Below, piece after piece: positions 1 through 8,513 of a stretch of 43,411 bases of DNA. Origin of the DNA: Acholeplasmataceae bacterium. Lineage in GTDB: Bacteria > Bacillota_I > Bacilli_A > ML615J-28 > CAG-698. A program made the translations under genes and the position numbers. How positions within the stretch are numbered: the stretch's first letter is position 1; the number at the start of each line of letters is the position of its first letter. The DNA lies in contig DUTX01000162.1 in NCBI GenBank assembly GCA_012841865.1, positions 1 to 43,411 of the forward strand, in the 5' to 3' direction. The notes beneath the pieces were generated by a model. It made no database searches and was not told where the DNA came from. It saw only the letters and a program-made list of their open reading frames with translations.

Positions 1-1367
1 AAAATGAAGCTAAGTAATACGATACCGATAATCGAACCAATTCCGGAAACCAAAGTTCCCAATGTTTGGGTCTTGTAGCCTTGTTCCGGAGTCATGCCGC
101 TCATGTTGGTTACAACCCAGAAATAACTGTCGTTTGCATGTGATACGGTCATCGCACCGGCACCAATTGCCAAAACGACTAAGGCTGCCGCGACCGGAGT
201 TGTAAAGCCCAAGGCGCTCATAATGGAGTTGGGATCTGTGAATAATCCCATCATTGCTGCGGTAGTAGTGATTGCGACTGTGGAAGATCCTTGTGCTATC
301 TTTAAGATTGAAGCAATTACAAACGGGAAGACTATACCCAAAGCTCTGAATGTTCCGGCATTTGTTTTAACAAACTCAACGACACCGGCATCAGCGATAA
401 CTCTTCCTAAAACACCACCGGCAGCGGTAATGAAGATGATCGGGCCGACAATTTTTAAGTTTTCGTTAGTCAGCGGATCAAAATCCTTAATCTTACCGGT
501 AACAAAGAGCAGAATTACACCGAAGATTACGCCGATAAAGAGAGCGATAATCGGAGCACCGATGAATTGGAAGACATTGCCCCATTCGAGGATTTTCGCA
601 ATTGAACCTAAAGCCATAGCCAGAACCGGTACTACGATCGGTGCAAATGAAAACCAAGCATTAGGAAGTTTTCCGTATTCGCCTTTCAGTTCATCGAAAG
701 CATTATGAATATCTTCTTCTTTATCTGCATCTTCATCTTCTTTAGATTTTACTTTTTTACCAATATAAAGAGCAAAGAAATAAGAAGGAATCAAAGCAAA
801 AATTGAAACTAATGCGCCCATACCGATAACAAGTAAAAGATTATCAGCTAAACCGACGGATGCTGCTGCAGCAATCGGACCCGGAGTAGGAGGAATGAAA
901 ACATGCGATGCATAGAGACCGAGTGAAAGACATACGCTCATTGCAACTGCCGATTTCTTGGTTCTAGCTTTCAGCGATTTTTTTATCGGATTTAAAATAA
1001 CGTAGCCGCTGTCGCAGAAAACTGGAATCGAAACAATCCAACCCATAATTAAAAGAGCAAGTTCAGGGTGTTTCTTTCCGACTACACGAACTACAGTATC
1101 GGCAATTTTTACAGCCGCACCGGTTTTTTCAACGATAAACCCGATTAATGAACCGAGTATAATAACGATACCGATGCTGGTCATAGTTCCGCCGAAACCG
1201 GCATTGATGGTTCCCGGAACTTTATCCATCGGCAATGTCACTAAAGCAAGAATGATCGAAACTGTTAACATCGCCAAGAAAGGATGAACCTTAAGTTTCG
1301 AAATCATAAGAATCATAACAACTATGGCTACTACTAAAGCAACGAGTAACCAAACACCAGTTAACAT
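1..1367 (-). CDS. GntP-family gluconate/sugar-acid permease (3' end beyond window)
   Basis: Integral membrane permease of the GntP family, which imports gluconate, glycerate and related sugar acids by proton symport. I translated 455 codons from the ATG at 1367 with no stop before the window edge, so the C-terminus is missing, although family members are about 440-460 residues and little can be lost. The protein is a string of hydrophobic helices with family-typical stretches such as FCDSGYVILNP and FIPPTPGPIAAA, and a short charged cytoplasmic loop rich in Lys, Glu and Asp near residues 205-220. A GGAGGT box (1377-1382) lies 9 bases before the ATG. It follows the CdaR-type regulator gene at 1491-2630 in the same direction, which suggests induction by its own substrate. 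The substrate itself cannot be read from the sequence; gluconate and glycerate are equally plausible. Confidence 0.88.
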   Translation of the reverse strand, partial: MLTGVWLLVALVVAIVVMILMISKLKVHPFLAMLTVSIILALVTLPMDKVPGTINAGFGGTMTSIGIVIILGSLIGFIVEKTGAAVKIADTVVRVVGKKHPELALLIMGWIVSIPVFCDSGYVILNPIKKSLKARTKKSAVAMSVCLSLGLYASHVFIPPTPGPIAAAASVGLADNLLLVIGMGALVSIFALIPSYFFALYIGKKVKSKEDEDADKEEDIHNAFDELKGEYGKLPNAWFSFAPIVVPVLAMALGSIAKILEWGNVFQFIGAPIIALFIGVIFGVILLFVTGKIKDFDPLTNENLKIVGPIIFITAAGGVLGRVIADAGVVEFVKTNAGTFRALGIVFPFVIASILKIAQGSSTVAITTTAAMMGLFTDPNSIMSALGFTTPVAAALVVLAIGAGAMTVSHANDSYFWVVTNMSGMTPEQGYKTQTLGTLVSGIGSIIGIVLLSFI

Positions 1368-1490
1368 AAATAAAATACCTCCAAATCTTAGTGTTAAGCA
1401 GATTATATATTATTTATGTTAACCAAATCTACATTCCCTAATACGAATTTTAAGTTTTAAATTTGTTTTCGATAACAAAACATAACGTTT

Positions 1491-2630
1491 TCATTGTGTT
1501 TTTTCCTTAAGAGAATCATATAGTTTAATCGCGATTGTATAAAGGTGGGCAGAACTAAGTTTTCTTGGGTCATACCCTGTGATTTCAAAAATCTTATTTA
1601 AGCGATATTGCAAGGTGTTTTTGTGGATATAAAGCTGTTCGCTCGCCAGCGTCAACGAACCTTCCGCTGCCAAAAATACTCTGAGCAGTTCAATCCATTC
1701 CGAAACTTCTTCAACATTTGCAACCTTAAAAAAACGTTCCAAATAAGCATTTTTAAACCGCAAAGGAACCAGATCAATAAAGATATCAATATTTAAAGCA
1801 TCATACATTGTAATCGCGCGGTTTGTTTTTAAACTCAATCTTAAAGCAAGATTAGCATTATCATAAGCATTGCGAATATTTTTTTCTTCGCCGTTATCCA
1901 AACCGACAAAAGCGATAACATTAAAGCGTTCAGAAATAAACTTATAGATTTTCTCCGCAAGTTGGAGCATCTTTTCATTATTTTCATAATTAAAAATGCA
2001 AACAAAAGAAGTTGCGGTTCGAAACATATGCGCTTGTTCTAAAGAATTTAAATAACGCCTGATGGTACGGCTCACTTCTGTCAGTTCTTGGTCGGTGATG
2101 TTCTTGTTTACTTGTTTCGGAATTGAAATCACCATTACTCTTTTTTTAGAAACAACATCGATTCCGAAAGTATCTGCCATCCGTTTAAATTCCAAAGGAT
2201 AATTGATGTCATATTTTCCAAAAATCCATTCTTCAAGAAAGCGATCTTTTGCTTTCTGTTCAATTACTTTTTTCTCGCGGTTATAAGCATCCCGCAACAG
2301 AACTTCCGTCATTTTCTTAATGATTTTGCCATATCTATACACTACAGTGCTTTTCCCGGTTAAGCCGATTACTCCGATGATTTCATTATCAAATTCAATC
2401 GGTAAATTAACACCGTTTCTTGAACCGATATATTCCTGATCGTTTTCAATCAAAAGTTCGGGAAGTTTTTCTTCCAAAATACGAACCGCACCGCTATGAA
2501 TCGAACCGACCCGATTTGGGTCTGTACTCGCAACAATGAAACCGCTTTTATCCATAATATTAATATGATTTTCCATTACTTGAGAGAGCTGAGCGACAAT
2601 CGCTTCCGCAACACTCGCAGATAGTAACAT
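1491..2630 (-). CDS. cdaR: CdaR/PucR-type sugar-acid-responsive transcriptional regulator
   Basis: Transcription activator of the CdaR (sugar diacid regulator) family, 379 residues, the usual length. The N-terminal 130 or so residues look like the diacid-recognition domain, the middle like the degenerate GGDEF-like segment, and the C-terminus carries a PucR-type helix-turn-helix around residues 330-347 (SEQLYIHKNTLQYRLNKI). Family members sense sugar acids such as glycerate, glucarate or galactarate and switch on uptake and catabolic genes. The GntP permease gene directly downstream on the same strand fits this job. The 123-base gap between them is AT-rich, has no convincing terminator, and contains a TATAAT-like hexamer that could give the permease its own promoter. 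The start ATG has a GGAGGAAAAATT leader and a clear upstream promoter. Confidence 0.85.
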   Translation of the reverse strand: MLLSASVAEAIVAQLSQVMENHINIMDKSGFIVASTDPNRVGSIHSGAVRILEEKLPELLIENDQEYIGSRNGVNLPIEFDNEIIGVIGLTGKSTVVYRYGKIIKKMTEVLLRDAYNREKKVIEQKAKDRFLEEWIFGKYDINYPLEFKRMADTFGIDVVSKKRVMVISIPKQVNKNITDQELTEVSRTIRRYLNSLEQAHMFRTATSFVCIFNYENNEKMLQLAEKIYKFISERFNVIAFVGLDNGEEKNIRNAYDNANLALRLSLKTNRAITMYDALNIDIFIDLVPLRFKNAYLERFFKVANVEEVSEWIELLRVFLAAEGSLTLASEQLYIHKNTLQYRLNKIFEITGYDPRKLSSAHLYTIAIKLYDSLKEKTQ

Positions 2631-2671
2631 AATTTTTCCTCCGATAAATTATTTTAGCACATATCAAAAAT

Positions 2672-2701
2672 ATTATATACCCATTAATAAAAACTCTGCA
2701 A
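2672..2701 (-). promoter_or_regulatory. Sigma-A-type promoter of the cdaR-like gene
   Basis: Read on the minus strand, TTGCAG (2696-2701), 18 bases, then TATAAT (2672-2677). Transcription would begin about 35 bases before the ATG at 2630. The -35 matches the consensus only in its TTG, so this is a moderate promoter. Confidence 0.6.
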
Positions 2702-2762
2702 GCGATTTAATTTTAAAAACTAAAAATCATCTTTATATTCCCTAAAAATTTAGAATTTATCC

Positions 2763-2787
2763 AAAAAAGAGGGCTTTTTAAGCCCTC
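2763..2787 (-). terminator. Rho-independent terminator after plsC
   Basis: On the minus strand GAGGGCTT and AAGCCCTC form a perfect 8-base-pair stem with a short A-rich loop, followed by six T (2763-2768). It lies 4 bases past the plsC stop and closes the thyA-folA-plsC operon. Confidence 0.85.
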
Positions 2788-2791
2788 CTGT

Positions 2792-3628
2792 TTATTGTAA
2801 CCATAAATATTTCTTGCGTGCTTCATCCAGGTTTTTAATAATCGTATTTCTAATATATTCAGAAATATCATTTGTCTGATAATCTTTCAACTTTTCATAA
2901 GGAATCACTTTGCAAACCTTCAAAAAGACTTTTGCTGGAACAAAGGGGAAAGATACACGCTTTTTATAAAAACCGTCAATTGCCAGAACAACTATCGACG
3001 CTTCTGCTTTTAAAGCCGGTTTAAAGGCACCATCGCGAAACTCATTCACCTTCGGGCCCTTGCTTCTGGTTCCTTCCGGATAGATGGCAAGCGTTTCTCC
3101 TTGTTCAAGCCGTTTAATCCCAAGAAGGATGTTTTCTAATGCCTTCCGATTGTTTTTGCGGTCAATCGGTAAAAATCCCGCAGCGTGGAGATATCTACCG
3201 ACAAAAGGCACTTTAATTAACGAGTCTTTTACTATATAAGCCAGATTATAACCCTTTAAACAAGAAATAACTACAATCGGATCCAGCATTGACTGATGAT
3301 TTAAAACCAAAAGGAATTTTTTATCCTTCGGGAGTGCTTCCTTGTTTTCAAAAACCACTTTGATATTATAAACCCATCTTAAAAACACAGCCACATGATA
3401 GATAAAAAAGGGATAGATGCCTTTCGGCTTAATAACCTTTTTTCTTTTCGAGTGGAGCGCAGCAAGAATAATCAAAAACAATAAAAACAACAAAAAGGTT
3501 AGGACAAAGCTAGCAACAAAAACAACCGGTAGATTCCACCAAACAAAATTACCTGTAGGGTGGATTACCAAGAAGATAAATAAAGCAGTAAGAATGGATG
3601 CAATTATTGTAAGAAAGACTAGTAGCAT
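2792..3628 (-). CDS. plsC: 1-acyl-sn-glycerol-3-phosphate acyltransferase (PlsC family)
   Basis: Membrane-bound acyltransferase that adds the second acyl chain to lysophosphatidic acid to make phosphatidic acid. The 278-residue protein has two N-terminal hydrophobic helices (about 2-22 and 33-57), then the catalytic acyltransferase domain with the NHxxxxD motif as NHQSMLD (110-116) and the glycerol-phosphate-binding EGTRS block at 185-189. The extra N-terminal membrane segments are common in Bacillota members. Its ATG overlaps the folA stop as TAATG, so translation is coupled, and the terminator follows directly. Co-transcription with thyA and folA probably reflects growth-linked expression rather than a shared pathway. 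The acyl-donor preference is unknown. Confidence 0.9.
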   Translation of the reverse strand: MLLVFLTIIASILTALFIFLVIHPTGNFVWWNLPVVFVASFVLTFLLFLLFLIILAALHSKRKKVIKPKGIYPFFIYHVAVFLRWVYNIKVVFENKEALPKDKKFLLVLNHQSMLDPIVVISCLKGYNLAYIVKDSLIKVPFVGRYLHAAGFLPIDRKNNRKALENILLGIKRLEQGETLAIYPEGTRSKGPKVNEFRDGAFKPALKAEASIVVLAIDGFYKKRVSFPFVPAKVFLKVCKVIPYEKLKDYQTNDISEYIRNTIIKNLDEARKKYLWLQ

Positions 3629-4101
3629 TATTTGACCCTTTCATAAACGCAAAATGCAAGTTCATTGATTACCTTTTTTTCTACAAGCCGAAATTTTTCA
3701 AAGTCAACTTCCGGAAAAAAGACATCGCCCTCAAATTCCTTATCAATATGGGTTATATAGAGCCGCTCTGTATAAGGAAGAGCGTATTTATAGACTTCGG
3801 CACCGCCGATTACAAAGATTTCTTCATCATGTTCTTTTTCTAAAAAGGAAGCCAAATCAGAGATTACTTCCGTTTCCGGATATTTAAAATCCGAATTCCG
3901 TGTTACGACTAAATGTTTTCGGCCGGGAAGAAGTTTATTATTTCGTGCAATAATCGAATCGAAGGTTTTTCTTCCCATCAAAATCTTATGGCCAATCGTT
4001 AATTTCCGAAAGTATTTTAAATCTTCCGGATAATACCAAGGCATTGCTCCTTCTTTTCCAATCACATTATTTTTTGCTAAGGCTACTATCAAAGAAATCA
4101 T
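3628..4101 (-). CDS. folA: Dihydrofolate reductase
   Basis: NADPH-dependent reduction of dihydrofolate to tetrahydrofolate. At 157 residues it has the normal bacterial length. Family hallmarks are visible: the N-terminal strand [24 protein letters not shown] with the active-site acid, the NADPH-binding [13 protein letters not shown], and the late VIGGAEVY block. It overlaps thyA by four bases (ATGA), and its stop overlaps the plsC start. Thymidylate synthase produces dihydrofolate, which this enzyme recycles, so the thyA-folA pairing is functional and very common. Confidence 0.96.
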   Translation of the reverse strand: MISLIVALAKNNVIGKEGAMPWYYPEDLKYFRKLTIGHKILMGRKTFDSIIARNNKLLPGRKHLVVTRNSDFKYPETEVISDLASFLEKEHDEEIFVIGGAEVYKYALPYTERLYITHIDKEFEGDVFFPEVDFEKFRLVEKKVINELAFCVYERVK

Positions 4102-4976
4102 ACCGCAACCTCCGCTTTAATTGCCGGATGAGGTTTGTAGTTCGAAAGTTCAAAATCTTCATATCGGAAATCCTCAATATTTTCGACTTTGCATGAAATC
4201 GTCATCTTCGGTAAGGGCCGGGGTTCACGAGATAATTGCAAATTCACTTGTTCAAAGTGATTTACATAAATATGAGCATCCCCGAAAGTATGAACGAATT
4301 CACCGGGTTTTAAATCGCATACTTGTGCAACCATCATCGTAAGTAAAGCATAGGAAGCAATATTGAAAGGCACTCCTAAAAAAGCATCGGCACTCCGCTG
4401 ATAGAGCTGGCAAGAAAGATGTCCTTCCTGAACATAGAACTGAAATAAAGTATGACAAGGTGGCAGCGCCATCCGGTCAATTTCCGTTGGATTCCAACTG
4501 TTAACGATTAACCTGCGGGAATCTGGATTCCTTTTAATCTCAGCAATTACAGTTTTGAGTTGATCAACCGCTTTTTCGCGTCCTTGAAAATTACGCCACT
4601 GGCGACCGTAAACAGGGCCGAGATCGCCCCACTTTAAAGCAAACTCTTCGTCTTCTTTGATTTTAGAAACAAACTCAGCAAGAGTTTCCCCTTGATAAGC
4701 GGAACTATTCTTATATATTTCATAAGGCCATTCGTTCCAGATCCGAACATTATTTAAGACTAAATTACGAATATTGGTATCGCCTTGAATAAACCAAATA
4801 AGTTCATGGATAATCGATTTCAAATGAACTTTTTTGGTCGTTAAAAGCGGAAAACCTTCCTGAAGATCAAAACGCATTTGATAACCGAATGTTGAAACGG
4901 TGCCTGTATTGGTGCGATCAGTTTTTTCTTTACCGTATTTCAAAATGTGCTTTAAAAAATCTAAATATTGTTTCAT
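4098..4976 (-). CDS. thyA: Thymidylate synthase (ThyA)
   Basis: Converts dUMP and methylene-tetrahydrofolate to dTMP and dihydrofolate. The catalytic cysteine lies in [10 protein letters not shown] (C174), followed by [19 protein letters not shown], which forms the dUMP site. The 292-residue length is a little longer than the 264-residue E. coli type because of an insertion after about residue 85, a common variant. It is the first gene of thyA-folA-plsC, with a GAGGTTGAGAG leader before the ATG and a good promoter at 4999-5027. Confidence 0.97.
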   Translation of the reverse strand: MKQYLDFLKHILKYGKEKTDRTNTGTVSTFGYQMRFDLQEGFPLLTTKKVHLKSIIHELIWFIQGDTNIRNLVLNNVRIWNEWPYEIYKNSSAYQGETLAEFVSKIKEDEEFALKWGDLGPVYGRQWRNFQGREKAVDQLKTVIAEIKRNPDSRRLIVNSWNPTEIDRMALPPCHTLFQFYVQEGHLSCQLYQRSADAFLGVPFNIASYALLTMMVAQVCDLKPGEFVHTFGDAHIYVNHFEQVNLQLSREPRPLPKMTISCKVENIEDFRYEDFELSNYKPHPAIKAEVAV

Positions 4977-4998
4977 CTCTCAACCTCATTTTTGCTAT

Positions 4999-5027
4999 AT
5001 TATATCACAATCACAGTAACTTGTTAA
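4999..5027 (-). promoter_or_regulatory. Promoter of the thyA-folA-plsC operon
   Basis: On the minus strand TTAACA (5022-5027), 17 bases, TATAAT (4999-5004), with a TG one base before the -10 (extended -10). This is close to the sigma-A consensus. The predicted leader to the thyA ATG is about 17 bases. Confidence 0.8.
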
Positions 5028-5049
5028 GAAAAAGGACGCAAAATATCTG

Positions 5050-5077
5050 AAAAAAAGACAGTTCTTAAAGAACTGTC
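5050..5077 (-). terminator. Rho-independent terminator of the MATE-queG-trmL operon
   Basis: Minus strand GACAGTTC paired with GAACTGTC around a 5-base loop, then seven T (5050-5056). It sits 13 bases past the stop of the small gene at 5090-5323, which supports that gene as the true end of the operon. Confidence 0.85.
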
Positions 5078-5089
5078 AGTTATAGAATG

Positions 5090-5323
5090 TCAGTTGTCAT
5101 CAGATTCGCCGTTCCGTGGTGAATTACTTAAATCATGCTTTTTTTCCGCATCTTGGTTACGGACGGTGTTATTAACTCCGCGGTAAAGGTTATGAAACAA
5201 TTCCTCGGAGAACTCATTCTCGTATTCATCAAAGTAATTTGGTTCCTTCATATAATGGTAGTTTTTATTGAAGTTATTGAATACGGAATAGTTTTTTTTC
5301 TTTCTCAATTTTAAAACCTCCAT
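5090..5323 (-). CDS. Small hydrophilic protein of unknown function
   Basis: I do not recognise a family. The product is 77 residues, basic at the N-terminus (LRKKK) and rich in Asn, Tyr and Glu, with no membrane segment and no cysteine. It is last in the MATE-queG-trmL operon, 37 bases after trmL and just before a strong terminator. The start is ambiguous. The ATG at 5323 has only a weak AGGAT box. A perfect GGAGG overlapping that ATG (5317-5321) stands 8 bases before an in-frame TTG at 5308-5306, so the real start may be that TTG and the protein 72 residues. A partly overlapping TGCGATAAT could also serve as an extended -10. Confidence 0.55.
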   Translation of the reverse strand: MEVLKLRKKKNYSVFNNFNKNYHYMKEPNYFDEYENEFSEELFHNLYRGVNNTVRNQDAEKKHDLSNSPRNGESDDN

Positions 5324-5360
5324 TCTACAATCCTATTATTATCGCAGAAAATGGAGATTA

Positions 5361-5882
5361 TCAGATATTTTTTAGGAAATTCTTACCTTTAAAATTTTCC
5401 GGTTCATAAAAACTTAAACTCGAAAAACCAAGTTGACGCATCACTTCATAAACCACAATCGCGGCAGCATTGCTTAAATTTAAAGAACGAACCTGGTTTG
5501 CCATTGGCAAACGATAACAATCGTCAAGATGACCCCGAAGCAAATCATAAGGAATTCCCGTTGATTCTTTACCTAAGACAAGGTAGATGTCTTCTTCAAT
5601 ATTCTTAAAATTAATTTCATAAAAATTCTTCAAACCATAACGGGTTAAAAATATCATTTTCCCTTGCATAGTTTCTAAAAATTCCGGGTAGTTTTTATAA
5701 ACCTCGAAATGCATCAACTTCATGTGATTTGCGCTCGCTCTTTTTAAATACTTCTCTTCCAAACTAAAACCGAGCGGTTCGATTAAATGCAATTTTGTAT
5801 TCGTTGCAAGACAAGTCCGCATTATATTAGCAGTATTTTGGGGAATTTCCGGTTCAAATAAAACGAGATTAACCTTACCCAT
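5361..5882 (-). CDS. trmL: tRNA (cytidine/uridine-34 2'-O)-methyltransferase TrmL
   Basis: SPOUT-class methyltransferase that methylates the ribose of the wobble nucleotide in leucine tRNAs. The 173-residue protein shows the whole family pattern: the N-terminal FEPEIPQNTANIMRTC, LHLIEPLGF, the SAM-binding knot with VLGKESTGIP, and LPMANQVRSLNLSNAAAIV near residues 125-145. It overlaps the end of queG by 8 bases, so the two wobble-base tRNA modification genes are translationally coupled. The gene ends in TGA, which confirms that TGA is a stop in this organism. Confidence 0.94.
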   Translation of the reverse strand: MGKVNLVLFEPEIPQNTANIMRTCLATNTKLHLIEPLGFSLEEKYLKRASANHMKLMHFEVYKNYPEFLETMQGKMIFLTRYGLKNFYEINFKNIEEDIYLVLGKESTGIPYDLLRGHLDDCYRLPMANQVRSLNLSNAAAIVVYEVMRQLGFSSLSFYEPENFKGKNFLKNI

Positions 5883-6756
5883 TTTTTATTCTTCCCTTCA
5901 AGTATTCAAGATGGTTTCGAAACCATTCTTCGTCAATCAAGTTTTCGTATTTTTCTAAGGCTTCCAAACTTAATTTTTTATTATTGGTTTCCAAAACAAG
6001 TAAATTTCGTAATAGTCTCTTAAAACCCAAGAACCCAAAAGCTTTATCCTGGTAGTATTCCTTAAAACTTTCTTCATCCAATTTTTCAAACTCTTCCAAG
6101 AGAAATCTTGATTTTATATCAAAACAAAACTCCTTCGGATATGCTTGTTCTCTTCTGTTTAAAGGACAAACATCTTGGCAAATATCGCAACCGACGACTA
6201 ACTCCATTTTATCATATAAATCAAATGTATTGCCGCGAGTTTGAGAAAGAAAGGAAAGACATTGCTTTTTATTAAAACCTTCACTCAAAGCTTGGGTTGG
6301 ACATTTTTTGATACAAAGGTAACAATCAATGCAGGGATTTTCTAGTTCTTTGGTTGTTATCGGAAGTTCTTCTGAGGTTACGATTTCACCGATTAAAATT
6401 CTCGAACCGTATTTCGGTGTTAAAAGCAAATTGTTTTTTCCGATTTTTCCAAGTCCTGCAAGAACAGCACATAACTTTTCATCAAGATAACTGATGTCGG
6501 TCATTACCTCATAACGCGAAAGTTTTAGCTTTTCCGCAAGCTCTTCAAGTTTTGCTTTGATTACTAGGTGATAATCCTTCCCGTAAGCATATTTCGCCGT
6601 GAGATATCCGTCTATAGCGGCATCTTTACCGGCGTAAGGAAAAACAAAAACAATAATGCTTTTTATCCAGTCTTTATTTTTTACCTTCCGGTATTTTTGA
6701 TAATCAAAAAAAGAAACGATTCCGTAATCAAAGCCATTTAAGACATCCAAGTTCAT
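5875..6756 (-). CDS. queG: Epoxyqueuosine reductase QueG (short form)
   Basis: Cobalamin- and iron-sulfur-dependent enzyme performing the last step of queuosine synthesis at tRNA position 34. Two ferredoxin-type clusters are visible: CIDCYLCIKKCP (C142, C145, C148, C152) and CDICQDVCPLN (C190, C193, C197) together with C166. The GLGKIGKNNLLL block that lines the cobalamin site lies at 101-112, after an acidic TDISYLDE segment where family members have a DTGP-like motif. At 293 residues it is shorter than the 370-380 residues usual for E. coli-type enzymes; the N-terminal part is compact and the C-terminal HEAT-like extension is reduced. It starts one base inside the MATE stop and overlaps trmL. 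Confidence 0.88.
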   Translation of the reverse strand: MNLDVLNGFDYGIVSFFDYQKYRKVKNKDWIKSIIVFVFPYAGKDAAIDGYLTAKYAYGKDYHLVIKAKLEELAEKLKLSRYEVMTDISYLDEKLCAVLAGLGKIGKNNLLLTPKYGSRILIGEIVTSEELPITTKELENPCIDCYLCIKKCPTQALSEGFNKKQCLSFLSQTRGNTFDLYDKMELVVGCDICQDVCPLNRREQAYPKEFCFDIKSRFLLEEFEKLDEESFKEYYQDKAFGFLGFKRLLRNLLVLETNNKKLSLEALEKYENLIDEEWFRNHLEYLKGRIKNG

Positions 6757-8177
6757 CAGGCAACACCTTCAGAAACATCATAATCGAGTTTGACCCGCGG
6801 TTGAAATTTACAGCGAGTATAAAGAATAGTTCCGATATAAACCGCAGCAAAATTGCTGATAATCATCGCATACCATATTGAGGATGACGGTAATTTTAAG
6901 ACATTTTTAAATAATATTACCAAAGGAATCCGAATCAGCCAGAGTCTTGTAGATGAAAGGATCAAACTGTATATCGTCTCCCCGCTGCCCTGATATGTTC
7001 CCATAAAAACCTGGAAAATACTCATCAGCGGTAATCCCGTCAAGATAAAGAACATATATTCAACACTGAGTGCCAGTGATTCAGGTGCATTTTTCAAAAA
7101 GATTTTAATAATTGCTTCCCTGATCGGAAGTATTCCTAAACAGCCCACAATCGCAATCACATTAGTGATAATCATCGCCGTCCGGACGGACTTTCGTGCT
7201 CGGGGAACATTTTTTGCGCCAATGTTTTGACCAACGAAAGTTGCTGTGACACTGCCTACTCCCATCGCCGGCATCAAAATCATAGAGTTAATCTTATTTC
7301 CGACTTGGAAGGCATCGACAGTCGCTGGCCCGTAAGAAAAGATAACTGAATTTAAAATCAAAAAACCGGTGGATGTAAAGGCTTGGCTGACCGCTGCCGG
7401 CCAGGAAAGCTTAAACAGACGTGATATTAATTCCCGGTCAAAGCGAATATCTTTTAAAGTAATATAAATATGTCTTTCGCTTTTCCGAAACATTATGAAA
7501 AGAAAAATTGGCATCAAAATTGCGTTTCCGAGCAATGTTCCGTAGGCGGCGCCTCTGATTTCAAGGCTAAAGAATTTCATAAATATATAAGTGAAAACAA
7601 CATTGGTTAAAATCATAAATAAATTTAAAACAAAAGGCGTTATCGTATCGCCGCTTGCAGTGCGGGTGGCCTGAAAAGCAAAAAAGGCAAATAAAGGAAC
7701 CATTTCAAATGACCTAATTCGGACATACTGAATCATATATTCCAAGGTTTGGCCTTCGGCACCCATCGCCCGCAGCAAAGAAGGCGCTATCAGATAAAGC
7801 ACAATATTCATTACAACTCCAATGATGATACAAAGCAATAGAAGTTGCCCTGATACTCTTCTGGCATTTCTTTTCTTTCCTGCTCCAAGATACTGAGCCA
7901 TCATCGCTGCCCCTGCGGTCATAAAGCCAATCGCGAGTGCCGCAGCTATCATAAAGACCGGACCGGGAATCGTTATTGCTGCCCGTCCGGCGCTTTCTTT
8001 GGTAACATCAAGCAGGGTTGATGCGAAATACATATCTATCAGGTCATTAAAGGCCTTCATGAAATTGCTGATAAAAATCGGAAGAGCCAAAACGATAATG
8101 CTTAAATATAAATTTGGATATTCAAGGATAAGAGTTTGTTTTTTCCTTTGTTTTTCTATTTGTTTATTGCTATCCAT
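6756..8177 (-). CDS. MATE-family multidrug/cation efflux protein
   Basis: Twelve-helix inner-membrane antiporter of the MATE family, which exports drugs or metabolites using sodium or proton gradients. Two homologous six-helix halves are visible, with family-typical GAGKKRNARR and GQNIGAKNVPRARKS loops after the third helix of each half. I start it at the ATG at 8177 (MDSNKQIEKQ, 473 residues), which has a GGAGAT box. An upstream in-frame ATG at 8243 is rejected because the promoter (8215-8243) lies over those codons. It leads an operon with queG, trmL and a small gene. The substrate is unknown. Confidence 0.88.
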   Translation of the reverse strand: MDSNKQIEKQRKKQTLILEYPNLYLSIIVLALPIFISNFMKAFNDLIDMYFASTLLDVTKESAGRAAITIPGPVFMIAAALAIGFMTAGAAMMAQYLGAGKKRNARRVSGQLLLLCIIIGVVMNIVLYLIAPSLLRAMGAEGQTLEYMIQYVRIRSFEMVPLFAFFAFQATRTASGDTITPFVLNLFMILTNVVFTYIFMKFFSLEIRGAAYGTLLGNAILMPIFLFIMFRKSERHIYITLKDIRFDRELISRLFKLSWPAAVSQAFTSTGFLILNSVIFSYGPATVDAFQVGNKINSMILMPAMGVGSVTATFVGQNIGAKNVPRARKSVRTAMIITNVIAIVGCLGILPIREAIIKIFLKNAPESLALSVEYMFFILTGLPLMSIFQVFMGTYQGSGETIYSLILSSTRLWLIRIPLVILFKNVLKLPSSSIWYAMIISNFAAVYIGTILYTRCKFQPRVKLDYDVSEGVA

Positions 8178-8214
8178 TAAATCTCCACTCTTTTCTAACA
8201 CATATATAATATAT

Positions 8215-8243
8215 ATTATACACCAAAAGACTATTTTCTTCAA
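8215..8243 (-). promoter_or_regulatory. Promoter of the MATE-queG-trmL operon
   Basis: Minus strand TTGAAG (8238-8243), 17 bases, TATAAT (8215-8220). Transcription would start near 8208, about 30 bases before the chosen MATE ATG. Confidence 0.8.
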
Positions 8244-8326
8244 GCGATTATATGAACAGCAAAACAGAAAAAATTGTATAAAATTACAGTTTTCGAATCA
8301 TAATAAAAATAGTCGGAGGATTAATA

Positions 8327-8503
8327 ATGAGTGAAAAAGAATTACTTTATGTAGAAGACGCCCTGAACCAAACCCTCCTCTTACAAACCAAATGCAAGAA
8401 CTATGCCAATATGATGCAGGATCGTGAACTCAAGGCCTATTGCAAGGAGTTAGAGACCAGGGCAGAAGAAATTTATCTAAAAATATTCAAAGTCTTACAG
8501 TAA
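8327..8503 (+). CDS. Small spore-coat-associated-like protein (58 aa)
   Basis: A 58-residue helical protein beginning MSEKELLYVEDALNQ and ending KIFKVLQ, with a strong CGGAGGA box 8 bases before its ATG. Its alternating charged and hydrophobic residues suggest a two-helix hairpin. It lies 10 bases before a CotF-family gene. Bacillota often carry a short helical partner gene beside CotF-like genes, so the two probably act together. Two cysteines (CKN and YCKE) are present. The family assignment rests on context and composition, not on a defining motif. The gene can easily be missed because it is shorter than common length cut-offs. Confidence 0.6.
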   Translation: MSEKELLYVEDALNQTLLLQTKCKNYANMMQDRELKAYCKELETRAEEIYLKIFKVLQ

Positions 8504-8513
8504 CGGTGAGCAT

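Noticed and set aside
223-708. Plus-strand open frame of 161 codons
   Set aside because: It is the reverse shadow of the GntP permease gene, has no ribosome binding site and shows low-complexity codon use unlike real proteins.
1440-1490. Hairpin AAAAC/GTTTT as a terminator between the regulator and the permease
   Set aside because: Only five A-T-rich pairs and no T run; too weak to call.
8178-8243. N-terminal extension of the MATE protein from an upstream ATG
   Set aside because: The operon promoter covers these codons, and the downstream ATG at 8177 has the ribosome binding site.
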